From Bacillus sp. B15-48 (GTDB lineage Bacteria > Bacillota > Bacilli > Bacillales > Cytobacillaceae), in the NCBI RefSeq assembly GCF_016879755.1, contig NZ_WOFU01000002.1, forward strand, positions 186,001-250,000: a stretch of 64,000 bases of DNA, read 5' to 3'. The notes beneath the pieces are model-generated. The model was not told the origin of the DNA and searched no databases. It saw only the letters and a list, made by a program, of their open reading frames with translations. The translations under genes were made by a program, and so were the position numbers. This document shows, piece after piece, positions 28,085 through 36,385 of the stretch (within the stretch, counting starts at the first letter, position 1; every line of letters begins with the position of its first letter).

Positions 28085-28211
28085 CTCCTCACCTCTTTCA
28101 ATTATTTTACATATCTGTTTCAGTATTTCCACATTTCATGCTTAAAAAGTATGTCCGTTGACATAATAAAAACAAGATGCTTGTACAAAAGGAAAAATAG
28201 GAGGAAGACCA

Positions 28212-28367
28212 ATGCGGGATAAAACAAAATCACCAAAAGACCAGCTAGATCCTACAAATGAACAACATAGTCTTCTCTGTAATGATGATTTATTTTACTC
28301 TAGTCTTAGAGCTGCTGCTGAGGATGCAGAACAAGGAGACCCTTTGTTCCAAAAGAAAAATAAATAA
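28212..28367 (+). CDS. Small acidic protein (51 aa), unknown
   Basis: ATG with a strong AGGAGGAAG RBS 4-9 bases upstream; 51 codons to TAA, immediately followed by a terminator. The sequence is hydrophilic (begins MRDKTKSPKDQLDPTNEQ; ends DPLFQKKNK). It has the look of small bacillus sporulation or stress proteins, but I know no family. Confidence 0.6.
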   Translation: MRDKTKSPKDQLDPTNEQHSLLCNDDLFYSSLRAAAEDAEQGDPLFQKKNK

Positions 28368-28396
28368 GATGCCAAAAAAGGCATCTTATTTTTTAT
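28366..28396 (+). terminator. Terminator of the 51-aa gene
   Basis: AAGATGCC and GGCATCTT around AAAAAA, followed by ATTTTTT. Confidence 0.85.
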
Positions 28397-28399
28397 CTT

Positions 28400-28627
28400 T
28401 TAATATTCACTATAACGCTCTTGATTTTCTGCTTCTCTTTCAAGATACCAGTGCTTGACCTGTGTAAAAATCGCAAATAATAGGAAAAAGTTCATGGCCC
28501 AAACACTGACAAAGGGAGAAATACCTCCAAATTCAATGGTTTGGTATCCTTTTAGAAGCATAACTATGTATGATTCAACAAAAACTAATACAAAACCTAA
28601 AACTCCCGCTAAAGACATCCGAACCAT
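28400..28627 (-). CDS. Small two-span membrane protein, unknown
   Basis: 75 aa with two hydrophobic segments (about 5-25 and 40-57; VWAMNFFLLFAIF in the second) and a charged C-terminal end (REAENQERYSEY). ATG with GGGAG about 9 bases upstream. No family recognised; convergent with the 51-aa gene. Confidence 0.6.
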   Translation of the reverse strand: MVRMSLAGVLGFVLVFVESYIVMLLKGYQTIEFGGISPFVSVWAMNFFLLFAIFTQVKHWYLEREAENQERYSEY

Positions 28628-28861
28628 CTAACTCAGCTCCCATCCCCTTTATTACCCCTTAATGAAATAATAGCTCATCAAGTACAAATAGGCAATAAAA
28701 ATGTTCGAAATTTGGACAAAATTTTATCATATTTTTGTAACAATTCGTGGTAGGGGCGAGAATGGTTGATAAATGTGTTGTGTTTGTGAAATTTTATAGG
28801 CGATACCTTCATTTATTTCAATAAAATAAGATGCCATTGGAGCAATGCCATCTAAATTCAT

Positions 28862-29056
28862 CTATACTCTCATTTTTAATTTTTTCTGTTTTTGCATCAC
28901 TTCGTATGATTTTTCAATAATATCCGTTAACACATCTCCTTTATAAACTCTGCCAATTTTTGTATTTTCCTGATAATACTCGACGATTTCATCTAGTTTA
29001 TCTGCAGTTTCTTTTGATATCCTTACATTCAATTGTTGTTTTTCATTCGCAGCCAT
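28862..29056 (-). CDS. Ribbon-helix-helix-like small DNA-binding protein
   Basis: 64 aa. QQLNVRISKETADKLDEIV fits the beta strand plus first helix of a ribbon-helix-helix (CopG/Arc-like) fold, and a second helix follows (GDVLTDIIEKSYEVM). Probably a dimeric DNA-binding regulator; no partner toxin gene is next to it, so a toxin-antitoxin role is not supported. RBS AGAGGTGA before ATG. Confidence 0.6.
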   Translation of the reverse strand: MAANEKQQLNVRISKETADKLDEIVEYYQENTKIGRVYKGDVLTDIIEKSYEVMQKQKKLKMRV

Positions 29057-29221
29057 TATATACTGTCACCTCTTATAAAGCGAAACTTCCGTCAGTAAAG
29101 CTAATCTCTACTTTTATTTTACCATACATATCAAGTATTCAAAGAATGAATCTAGAGTAATTTCTTAATTACATATTTCCACAGAAAAAACAGCACATTA
29201 ATTAAAGGAGGTGTTTGTGAA

Positions 29222-29428
29222 TTGAAAATGAAAAAAACTGAAAATGTTCAAATGCCAGATTTTAAGCAATTAGATGATCGTTTCATTGCTGAAGCACCAT
29301 CTGAACCAATGCTCGTCATAAAAACCAAACTAGATCCTAAAAACTCAACAGAAAAAAATCCATATTATCAATCTCATGGGGTGAAGGATGTAGAAAAATT
29401 CAGGAACTATTTTGAGGAGCGAGAATAA
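29222..29428 (+). CDS. Small hydrophilic protein paired with the CsgA-like gene
   Basis: 68 aa from TTG at 29222 (GGAGGTG 8 bases upstream) or 66 aa from ATG at 29228. Charged, no membrane segment; RFIAEAPSEPMLVIKTKLDP is its most ordered-looking part. It ends two bases before the CsgA-like gene, so they form an operon, as the small ybxH gene neighbours csgA in B. subtilis. A weak forespore-type -35 (TGAATC, 29147) is present but its spacing to CATATTT is off. Confidence 0.6.
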   Translation: MKMKKTENVQMPDFKQLDDRFIAEAPSEPMLVIKTKLDPKNSTEKNPYYQSHGVKDVEKFRNYFEERE

Positions 29429-29430
29429 CA

Positions 29431-29682
29431 ATGGAAAAAACATTAGCTTATTTACGGGAAATCCTTGCAAATTATACAGAGAAAAATGACCTTAGCAAAA
29501 AAATTTACGACAAAATTGAAGAAGGAAATTATACATCAGAAGGGGAGTTCGTTCGAGACTTATCATTTGAGGAATCAGAGTATTTAAACAAAATCCTCCC
29601 GTGGGAAATAAACTATGCTAATAATGAAAAGGACGATGAAAGAGCCTATCAATTAAATGAAGTTTACGAACTTTTATTTTAA
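29431..29682 (+). CDS. CsgA-like sporulation protein (candidate)
   Basis: 83 aa, acidic. The start MEKTLAYLREILANY and the end DERAYQLNEVYELLF match what I recall of CsgA, the sigma-G-dependent acid-soluble spore protein of B. subtilis (~82 aa). Its molecular role is unknown. Second gene of a two-gene operon with a strong terminator behind it. The assignment is from memory of the family pattern, so moderate confidence. Confidence 0.6.
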   Translation: MEKTLAYLREILANYTEKNDLSKKIYDKIEEGNYTSEGEFVRDLSFEESEYLNKILPWEINYANNEKDDERAYQLNEVYELLF

Positions 29683-29686
29683 TTTA

Positions 29687-29719
29687 ATGATCACGAGCCT
29701 ATGGCTCATGATCTTTTTT
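29687..29719 (+). terminator. Terminator of the csgA-like operon
   Basis: GATCA-GAGCC and GGCTC-TGATC pair around TAT, followed by seven T residues. Confidence 0.85.
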
Positions 29720-29779
29720 TCTGCTTATGTTAAGGTTTAAAAATACGAAAAGGATGAACATAACGTCCATCCCTTGTCA

Positions 29780-30541
29780 TTATTTTTCTTCATCTTCATC
29801 CACATAAGGATCATGCTCAAATGCGGGTAAATCTCCAAAAGAAGTCATCATTCCTTCTTCATCGAGTTCATCTTCATAGCGTTCATGCTGTTTGTTTGGA
29901 TAGATTTTAAGCTCTTTCCCTTCGATATCCGTTCCGACAAAGTTTTCATAGTCTTCTACATAACCGATGTTTTCCTCTGATTCATTATATACGTCATTAT
30001 AATGGCCTTGTGGCTGATAAAAATCCGAAGGTCCTTCGGACGTTCCAAAACTAGCTACCTCCTGCCATGAATCTTCTGCATCGTATGCAACTGCCTCATC
30101 CTGCAAATCATTATCAAATTTACCAAACGGGGGCATTAATACGCCCTCTTCAATTGGTCGATTTGTTGAAATGGTTTGATCTGGCGAATGTTCAACACAA
30201 TAACGAGTTTCAGGAAGCGCTTCTAATCGTTCAAAGGGAATTTCTTGCCCGCATGTAATGCATTTTCCATAATCGCCATTATCGATTGCCTGTAGAGCCT
30301 TATCAATATTCTCCAGCTCATAATCATCATGCTGATTGAGTGCGATATCTTTTTCCCTTTCATACAGTTCTGTCCCCTCATCAGCTGGGTGATTATCAAT
30401 ACTCGATAACTCACCCGATGCCTCATGAAAATGTCCTCTTTGTAAATCGTAGTGGTCATTTATTTTTGCATGTTCCTTGAGTTCCTTTTTCCTATCCAAC
30501 AAATCTTTTTTCAACGATGATATCTGTGTATTTGTTAGCAT
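29780..30541 (-). CDS. yteA: TraR/DksA-type zinc-finger protein YteA
   Basis: 253 aa. A coiled N-terminal region (SLKKDLLDRKKELKEH), then DYELENIDKALQAIDNGDYGKC-like text (here LQAIDNGDYGKCITCGQEI) and the end of the DksA zinc finger (TRYCVEHSP), with the second Cys pair reduced to one Cys. The C-terminal half is acidic and disordered. B. subtilis YteA is a general-stress/sporulation-associated member of the family. A weak hairpin with T-rich tail lies downstream (29749-29772). Confidence 0.85.
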   Translation of the reverse strand: MLTNTQISSLKKDLLDRKKELKEHAKINDHYDLQRGHFHEASGELSSIDNHPADEGTELYEREKDIALNQHDDYELENIDKALQAIDNGDYGKCITCGQEIPFERLEALPETRYCVEHSPDQTISTNRPIEEGVLMPPFGKFDNDLQDEAVAYDAEDSWQEVASFGTSEGPSDFYQPQGHYNDVYNESEENIGYVEDYENFVGTDIEGKELKIYPNKQHERYEDELDEEGMMTSFGDLPAFEHDPYVDEDEEK

Positions 30542-30691
30542 AATTGCTGCTCCTTTCCGTAGGGCTTACACCTCGCCAAGACGAGTTTTCTTTTTAGTAT
30601 GAAACAAAATCCGTTTTTCATGAATGAAAAACGGACATAAACCCAAACTCCGGAAAAAGGTTAGGAGCATTTTAAATAATTAAGAATTACT

Positions 30692-32746
30692 TTAAGTTAT
30701 TATCGGTTCTATTTTTACTGCACAGGCCTTAAATTCTGCCGTACCTGAGATTGGATCAAACTCATTAATTGTTAAGACATTTGTTGGAACTTCTGACCAA
30801 TGAAAACTCATAAACACAAGACCTGGAACTACCTGCTCCGTTACCTTTACTTTAACAGTTAGCTCACCTCTCCTTGAACTTACCTTTACAAGACTGCCGT
30901 CAGAGACTACTAAATCTGCTGCATCATCAGGATGCATATCGACCGTTTCTTCTGTTTGTTTTATTTTAACCCCATTCGCATAAAATCTAGTCTGAGTATG
31001 AGTATTATAAGATTCATAGCGTCTACCTGTTGTCAAGACAAACGGATACTCAGAATCAGCTGGTTCAATTGGACCCGTATAATCAACTGGAACAAATGAA
31101 GATCTCTTTTCACCTTTATGAAAATCATTGTGAAGAATTTTTGTACCTGGATGATTTATGTCTGGACATGGATAATGGAGACTATACTCTTTTTCAAGAC
31201 GGTCATACGTAATCCCGCCATAAAGCTCCCAAGCAAGTTCACGGACTTCATTCCAAATCTCTTCGCTTGAATTGTAATCCATCGGATAACCAAGTCTTGT
31301 TGAAAGTTCACAAAGAATTTTCCAATCCTCTTTTGTACTTGGATGAGGTTCCACAGCCTTCCGAACACGCTGAATTCGCCTGTCCGTATTCGTATATGTC
31401 CCCTCAACCTCTCCCCAAGACCTTGCAGGAAGAACGACATCCGCATATTCAGCCGTCTCGGTCAAGAAAATATCTTGAACAATTAACAACTCTAACTTTT
31501 GGAGCAATGCCCTTGTATGGTTCATATGAACATCAGCAAGTAATGGATTTTCACCTATAACATATAGCGCTTTAACTTCTCCAGTCTCAATCCGCTCAAA
31601 AGTTCTTGTTTGTGTATCACCTATTTTAGCGTTTAACTGCATATTCCAGGCTGTTTCAAAACGACTTCTATATTCATCATCTGCAATACTTACTGCACCT
31701 GTAATTTGATTTGGTAAGCATCCCATATCTCCAGCACCTTGAACATTGTTCTGACCACGAAGCGGCATAATTCCTGTACCACTTCTGCCAATCTGTCCTG
31801 TCAGCAATGCAAGGTTAGCAATATCAAAAACATTATTAACCCCACATTGATGTTCAGTTATTCCTAATGTATAAGCAATCATTGCTTTGTCTGCTGAAGC
31901 ATACTCTCTTGCCGTAGAAACAATATCTTCTGCACTTAAACCAGTGATTTCAGCTACATATTCAGGAGAGTATCTCTCAACTTGTTTCTTTAATGCTTCA
32001 AATTCATCAGTATGATCATTAACAAAAGATGGACTATATAACTCCTCTTTTATAATGGTATGCATCATCGCATTCATTAACGCAATATCCGAACCAACCT
32101 GCAACTGAAGATGACGATGAGAAGATTTGACCATATCAATTTTCCTTGGATCAACAACAATAATTTTTAAGCCCTTTTTAGCAGCCTTTTTCATACGATT
32201 TCCAATGATTGGGTGCGCTTCTGTTGTATTCGAACCCATTAACAGTAAAACTTCAGCTTCGTCTATATCTTCAAGAGTGTTTGTAGGAAATCCACTTCCA
32301 AATACAGTCGCCAGACCGGCGACACTTGAAGCATGTCAAGTTCGGTTACAGCCATCAATATTATTGCTGCCAATCGCTGTTCTCATAAATTTTTGGGTAA
32401 CATAATTAGATTCGTTCGTAGACCTTGCGCAGGCAAACAATGAAATCGCATCTGGGCCAAAATTATTTTTTATTGTAGAAAGTTTATTAGTAATGTATTC
32501 ATAAGCCTCGTCCCATGAAGCCTGTACAAGCTTTCCTGCACGCCTGATTAGAGGCGTTTTCAATCGACTAGGAGCATGAACATACTTATAAGCAAATGCA
32601 CCTTTCACACAAGTCTGGCCTTTATTAACAGGGGCTTCTTTATCGCCTCTAATTCTAATAATTTCGTTATTCTCTACTTCTAAAAGTAAACCGCATCCTG
32701 TACCGCAGTAGCCACAGACGGTTTTAATATGAGTTGATTGTGTCAT
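30692..32746 (-). CDS. fdhA: Formate dehydrogenase alpha subunit, selenocysteine-containing
   Basis: Oxidises formate to CO2 at a molybdenum or tungsten bis-MGD centre. ATG at 32746 has AGGAGGG 6 bases upstream; read through one in-frame TGA, the gene encodes 684 aa. The 4Fe-4S site is Cys11, 14, 18 and 46 (CGYCGTGCG, GQTCVKG). The TGA is codon 137 in GCNRT-U-HASSVAGLATVF, exactly the active-site Sec/Cys of FdhF-type enzymes, and the frame continues without a break through LLTGQIGRSGTGIMPLRGQN-like text to the MopB C-terminal domain (TTGRRYESYNTHTQTR). A bSECIS hairpin follows the TGA. It lacks the N-terminal ferredoxin extension of B. subtilis YjgC/YrhE. An Fnr box lies upstream. Confidence 0.93.
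32305..32338 (-). promoter_or_regulatory. Selenocysteine UGA codon and bSECIS hairpin
   Basis: TGA is at 32336-32338. Eighteen bases later comes the loop GGTCT, closed by the perfect stem GTCGCC/GGCGAC. In E. coli fdhF the loop GGUCU also begins after 18 bases. This is the expected SelB-binding element and argues against a nonsense mutation. Confidence 0.93.
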
Positions 32747-32771
32747 CTGTTTCCCTCCTATATACAATGTA

Positions 32772-32777
32772 TTTATA
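32772..32777 (-). promoter_or_regulatory. Candidate -10 of the formate dehydrogenase promoter
   Basis: TATAAA on the minus strand. A start near 32765 would place the centre of the Fnr box at about -41.5, the classical class II activator position, and leave a ~19-base leader with the RBS. Confidence 0.6.
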
Positions 32778-32798
32778 TCATTTTAAATCAAATCAAAG

Positions 32799-32814
32799 TG
32801 TGATTGGTGTCACC
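32799..32814. promoter_or_regulatory. Fnr box upstream of formate dehydrogenase
   Basis: TGTGATTGGTGTCACC matches TGTGA-N6-TCACA in nine of ten fixed positions. Its position relative to the TATAAA at 32772-32777 fits activation by Fnr without oxygen. Confidence 0.72.
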
Positions 32815-32850
32815 TTTTAGTGAATTTTTGACTCTTTTCCAACACTTTTC

Positions 32851-32883
32851 AAAAAAAAGACGGAATACCTACTGGTACCCGTC
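32851..32883 (-). terminator. Terminator of the histidine kinase gene
   Basis: On the minus strand GACGG-TACC pairs with GGTA-CCGTC and is followed by eight T residues; it overlaps the end of the kinase gene. Confidence 0.75.
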
Positions 32884-32886
32884 AAA

Positions 32887-35049
32887 TTACGCTGTTTTCG
32901 CTGGCAATAATATTTTGAATGTTGTTCCCTTGTTCTGTTCACTTTCAATATATACTTTTCCATGGTGACTTTCGATAATTTTAAACGAAACCAGAAGTCC
33001 GAGTCCATTGCCGTTTTTCTTTGTCGTGTAAAATGGCTCGCCAATCTTTTTAAGTGTGTCTGGCGGGATTCCAACACCTGTATCTTTAATTGAGATTTCA
33101 ATATTTTTATCGACAATTTCCGCTTTAACAAATAAATCGCCACCACTTGGCATCGCTTCTATTCCATTTTTTATGAAATTTAAAAAAACCTGCTTTAATC
33201 GATTTTCATCACATTCAATTTGTACGATATTCTCATTAACATCTAGATGTAAAATTACATTCCGTTTTCTAGCTTCAAATTCTAGTAAGGACAATGTATT
33301 TTGCAGAATAGGGATAATATCCTGTTCCTGCAAATCAACCGCTTTTGGTTTCGCTAATACCATAAATTCCTCGACGATATTATTTACGCGATCAATTTCA
33401 TCAAGGATGATATCAATAAATTCTCGACGTTCGGGATCTTCTTCATCTAATTGAAGGAACTCAGCATACCCTTTCATAGAAGTAAGCGGATTGCGAATTT
33501 CATGAGCAACACCTGCAGCTAGTTGTCCGACAGCAGCTAATTTATCTTGTCGATGTAATATTTCTTCAGATTGTTTCTTTTCAGTAATGTCATTTCTAAC
33601 TGCTAAATATTGATATGGCTTGCCATTTTCATTTATAAATGGAACAATCGTCGTATCTACCCAATAAAACGTTCCATCTTTTGCTTTATTACGGATTTCT
33701 CCTTTCCACACCTTTCCAGACCCGATTGTCTTCCACAGGTCTTTAAAGAACTCTTTTGAGTGGTAACCAGAGTTTAAAATACGATGGTCTTTCCCAATTA
33801 TCTCTTCAAGAGAGTATTTCGATATTTCAACGAACTTCTCATTCACAGTTTTTATAATACCCTTCTCATCTGTAAATGCGACAATCGCAGATTGGTCGAT
33901 TGCAAATTTGTAATCACTAATCTCTTTAAGAGTATCTTTTAAATTTGCTTCTGCTAATTTGCGACTAGTTATATCTGTCCGAATGGACACGTATTGATAA
34001 GGTTTTCCTTTTCTGTTTAAGAAAGGAACAATCGTTGTATTAACCCAATAATAAGTACCATCTTTCGCCTTATTACAGATTTCTCCTTTCCACGTTTCTC
34101 CACTCCCGATTGTCTTCCACATTTCTTTAAAAAATTGTTTTGAATGATACCCTGAATTTAAGATTGAATGGTTTTGACCGAGCAGTTCTTCTTCCGTATA
34201 CTTAGAAATCTCAATAAATTTATCATTTGCATAAGTTATATTCCCTTTAGGATCGGTAATTGCAACAATCGATGAAACGTTAAGAGCATCTGTAATATCC
34301 TTTAAGTTCGTATCACTATCAGCTAAGCGCTTACTAATTAACGCACTAGAAGCAATTAACCCTGCCATTATAATCATTGCGATGGCTATAATGATATAAC
34401 CAAGAAGCGACTCTGGGATAATGAATTGGGGAACGCCGTCATTCCCAAGTGTATAAACACTTGTTGCTCTAGTAAGCAATATATGTCCTTGGACAATGCC
34501 GCCGGTTATAGCTAATGAAACTAACGGTTTGATCCAAACATAATTCGATTTTGAAAATCCCTTTGAGTAAAATAAAAGCCAAAAAGAAAAGAAAAAAGAC
34601 CCAAAGACTAGAAGAACAGCAACCGTCCCAAAAACTGGATTATAACGAAATCCCATATTCGTTGAAACCATGCCGATGAAATGAACAACGAAAACGGCAT
34701 TGGTCATAAAAAAACTACTTAGCCATAAATGAAGTTTAGCAAGATTTTTAGCAGATAATGATACGAATGCAATCGCAGTGAAAGTAATCGCCAACAAAAT
34801 AGCTAAAATATTAATCGGTATTTGGTACGATAAGTCCCCACTTATATGTAGAGAATGAGTACCGAAAAAATTCAAAACCCAAACTCCTACTCCTAGTGAA
34901 AACGAAGCACCTAAAAAGAGAAGCCTTTTATTCCTATCAGAAGACCGTACTAATGTAAACAAATCTAAAGCTGTATAGGATGCCATTATCGTTAGTAGTA
35001 TTGCAACCAATAATAAGACAGGATCAAATGTTAAGTCTATTGTTTGCAT
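32887..35049 (-). CDS. Membrane sensor histidine kinase, MHYT-like plus two PAS domains
   Basis: 720 aa. The N-terminal ~245 residues form about seven membrane spans with degenerate MHYT-type motifs (NFFGTHSL, VVHFIGM, GHILLTRA), a possible sensor of a gas or metal. Two PAS domains follow (about 260-375 and 385-500) that are near duplicates: both contain LNSGYHSK, FFK..WKTIGSG, WKGEI.NKAKDGT.YWV and VPF.N..GKPYQY. Then HisKA with the phosphorylated His (GVAHEIRNPLTSMKGY) and HATPase (NFIKNGIEAMPSGG, DTGVGIPP, NGNGLGL). No response regulator is adjacent, so it resembles orphan sporulation-type kinases (KinA-KinE) feeding Spo0F. Confidence 0.9.
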   Translation of the reverse strand: MQTIDLTFDPVLLLVAILLTIMASYTALDLFTLVRSSDRNKRLLFLGASFSLGVGVWVLNFFGTHSLHISGDLSYQIPINILAILLAITFTAIAFVSLSAKNLAKLHLWLSSFFMTNAVFVVHFIGMVSTNMGFRYNPVFGTVAVLLVFGSFFFSFWLLFYSKGFSKSNYVWIKPLVSLAITGGIVQGHILLTRATSVYTLGNDGVPQFIIPESLLGYIIIAIAMIIMAGLIASSALISKRLADSDTNLKDITDALNVSSIVAITDPKGNITYANDKFIEISKYTEEELLGQNHSILNSGYHSKQFFKEMWKTIGSGETWKGEICNKAKDGTYYWVNTTIVPFLNRKGKPYQYVSIRTDITSRKLAEANLKDTLKEISDYKFAIDQSAIVAFTDEKGIIKTVNEKFVEISKYSLEEIIGKDHRILNSGYHSKEFFKDLWKTIGSGKVWKGEIRNKAKDGTFYWVDTTIVPFINENGKPYQYLAVRNDITEKKQSEEILHRQDKLAAVGQLAAGVAHEIRNPLTSMKGYAEFLQLDEEDPERREFIDIILDEIDRVNNIVEEFMVLAKPKAVDLQEQDIIPILQNTLSLLEFEARKRNVILHLDVNENIVQIECDENRLKQVFLNFIKNGIEAMPSGGDLFVKAEIVDKNIEISIKDTGVGIPPDTLKKIGEPFYTTKKNGNGLGLLVSFKIIESHHGKVYIESEQNKGTTFKILLPAKTA

Positions 35050-35310
35050 GTTCAGGCACCATTCCCTATGTGTTTATTTACTTTGATTGTAAGTCATAAA
35101 AATGAAGATGAAAAGAAAAAAGCATCGATATTGTTATAATTTCGTCACTTTTTTAACTTGACATGTAATGTTTTTATTTTTACACATTTACGGTGGGAAT
35201 ATATATTTCAGAACTTTTTAAAAAAGCCGTCACAAACTTAACGGTTTCTGTTTATACTGTTATATAACATTTTTATTTATAAACATCTGTTATATAAGAG
35301 AGGTGTAAGC

Positions 35311-35445
35311 ATGACACATCATTCAATTGAACATTTAAAGATGCAAAGTAATAAGATTTGTTCTGAGTGCGGAGAAAAGATAGAAGAGCAACAGACATCC
35401 TATTTTCTTGAATGTGAAAGATGCCTTGCAAAAAAACAGGATTAA
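35311..35445 (+). CDS. YhfH-like small zinc-ribbon protein
   Basis: 44 aa, ATG with GAGAGGTG upstream. Two CxxC pairs (KICSECGEKIEEQ and LECERCLAKKQD) suggest a tiny treble-clef or zinc ribbon like that of B. subtilis YhfH. Function unknown. Its last ~14 codons are repeated as part of the downstream tandem unit: a second copy of the C-terminus (FLECERCLAKELD) occurs at 36386-36426 without the first CxxC. Confidence 0.68.
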   Translation: MTHHSIEHLKMQSNKICSECGEKIEEQQTSYFLECERCLAKKQD

Positions 35446-35470
35446 AAAAAGGAAATTATGTGATTTAAAT

Positions 35471-35500
35471 AAAAAATCTCCCTCTTAGAGGGAGATTTTT
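35471..35500 (+). terminator. Terminator after the YhfH-like gene
   Basis: AAAATCTCCCTC and GAGGGAGATTTTT around TTA. Confidence 0.85.
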
Positions 35501-35502
35501 CG

Positions 35503-36260
35503 ATAACATCTTAGGAGACCCAACCATGGCACCAACTAAACAATGTAGCACCTTTCGGTCACATCCACTTCGCGGATGGATCCTTTAGACGGTTCAGCCG
35601 ATGTATGCTGTTCCGTTGAAGAACTTGCACTTCACTTCAACTACGAAGAAAAAGTGATTCTTCCCTTTTACTAACTACGGAATACAACCCGTAAGACTCA
35701 TTTTTTTCTTACCTCTTGTATGAATTGCTTTTAGGTGTCGCAAAAGGGTGACGGTTTCAAAAGTGAAACGAGTGGTTTCTATTTTGAAGATAACTCCGCG
35801 AAAACGCTTTCTGTTCTTCTCCCGTCATTTTAGATTACTTTTATCATTTCCATCCTCCATTTCCACTAAACTTATTTCGTTTAGTAGGATTCCTTTTAAT
35901 CCCAAATGTTTCTCCCAAATCTTCATATTTGAATCGTCTTTCCAGATGGTTCTTCTATGCGTCTTTTTGGAGATCCATTTTTTGGTTAGAGTATCCATCC
36001 CGTGTATAGTACCTAATAGACGGGATTTCATCTTCCTTCCAATTGGACGTTTAAAGCAATGGAATTTTGAAGGAGCAAGATAAAAGTTTTTAAATTTAAC
36101 GGTTAAAAAACTTGCTTTACATTTTCTAAATAAGATATAAATTATTTTCTCCTTTTTGCTTTACCTACAATGCAACCGTTTACAATCAGTAAAGAAATAA
36201 AATGTTCCTCGTTCACTTTTTCGGAACGAGCATCTATGGTTGAGCCTCCTAAGATGTTAT
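35503..36260. mobile_element. Inverted-ended non-coding element, copy 1 (758 bp)
   Basis: The left end begins ATAACATCTTAGGAGACCCA (35503-35529) and the right end (36234-36260) is its inverse, ATAACATCTTAGGAGGCTCA on the minus strand; 24 of 27 bases agree. No transposase or conserved frame lies inside. The first 150 bases contain several GC-rich potential hairpins (for example CATCCACTTCGCGGATG). It could be a MITE-like relic of an insertion sequence or a long structured RNA closed by a 27-pair stem. Target duplications are not evident. Confidence 0.5.
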
Positions 36261-36385
36261 TATCTTCTTTACACTTTTATTATAACTCAAAATTTCGTTT
36301 GTGACGAATGCGATTGTTACAAAACAGTGAACAATCATCCTTTGAGATGGTTCCCACAATTCACCTTACAGAAGAGTCACCTCGT

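Larger units (their letters stand above)
35403..36331 (+). repeat. Tandem unit, copy 1 (~0.93 kb)
   Basis: Copy 1 of a direct tandem repeat. It runs from the YhfH-like C-terminus through a terminator (35471-35500), the inverted-ended element (35503-36260) and a tail ending GTTACAAAACAGTGAAC. Copy 2 begins at 36386; matching points are offset by 983 bases at the start and 968 near the end, showing small indels. Frames open in one copy are broken in the other (the 68-codon minus-strand frame of copy 1 has a TGA after about 28 codons in copy 2), so the unit is non-coding apart from the YhfH end. Confidence 0.85.

Noticed and set aside
28862-29056. Antitoxin of a toxin-antitoxin pair
   Set aside because: The ribbon-helix-helix pattern is plausible, but no toxin gene lies on either side.
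30692-32767. A broken formate dehydrogenase pseudogene (two frames split by TGA)
   Set aside because: The split has no frameshift, the TGA is at the known Sec position and a bSECIS hairpin with standard spacing follows, so one selenoprotein gene is the better reading.
35503-35660. M-box (Mg2+) or other known riboswitch in the tandem unit
   Set aside because: The TTAGGAG/GAGCC words are suggestive, but the order and conserved core of the M-box, S-box, T-box, yybP-ykoY and c-di-AMP classes are absent and no metal-transport gene follows.
35748-36083. 111-codon plus-strand frame and the opposing 68-codon frame inside tandem copy 1
   Set aside because: Neither is conserved in copy 2, where stops and indels break both, so the unit is treated as non-coding.
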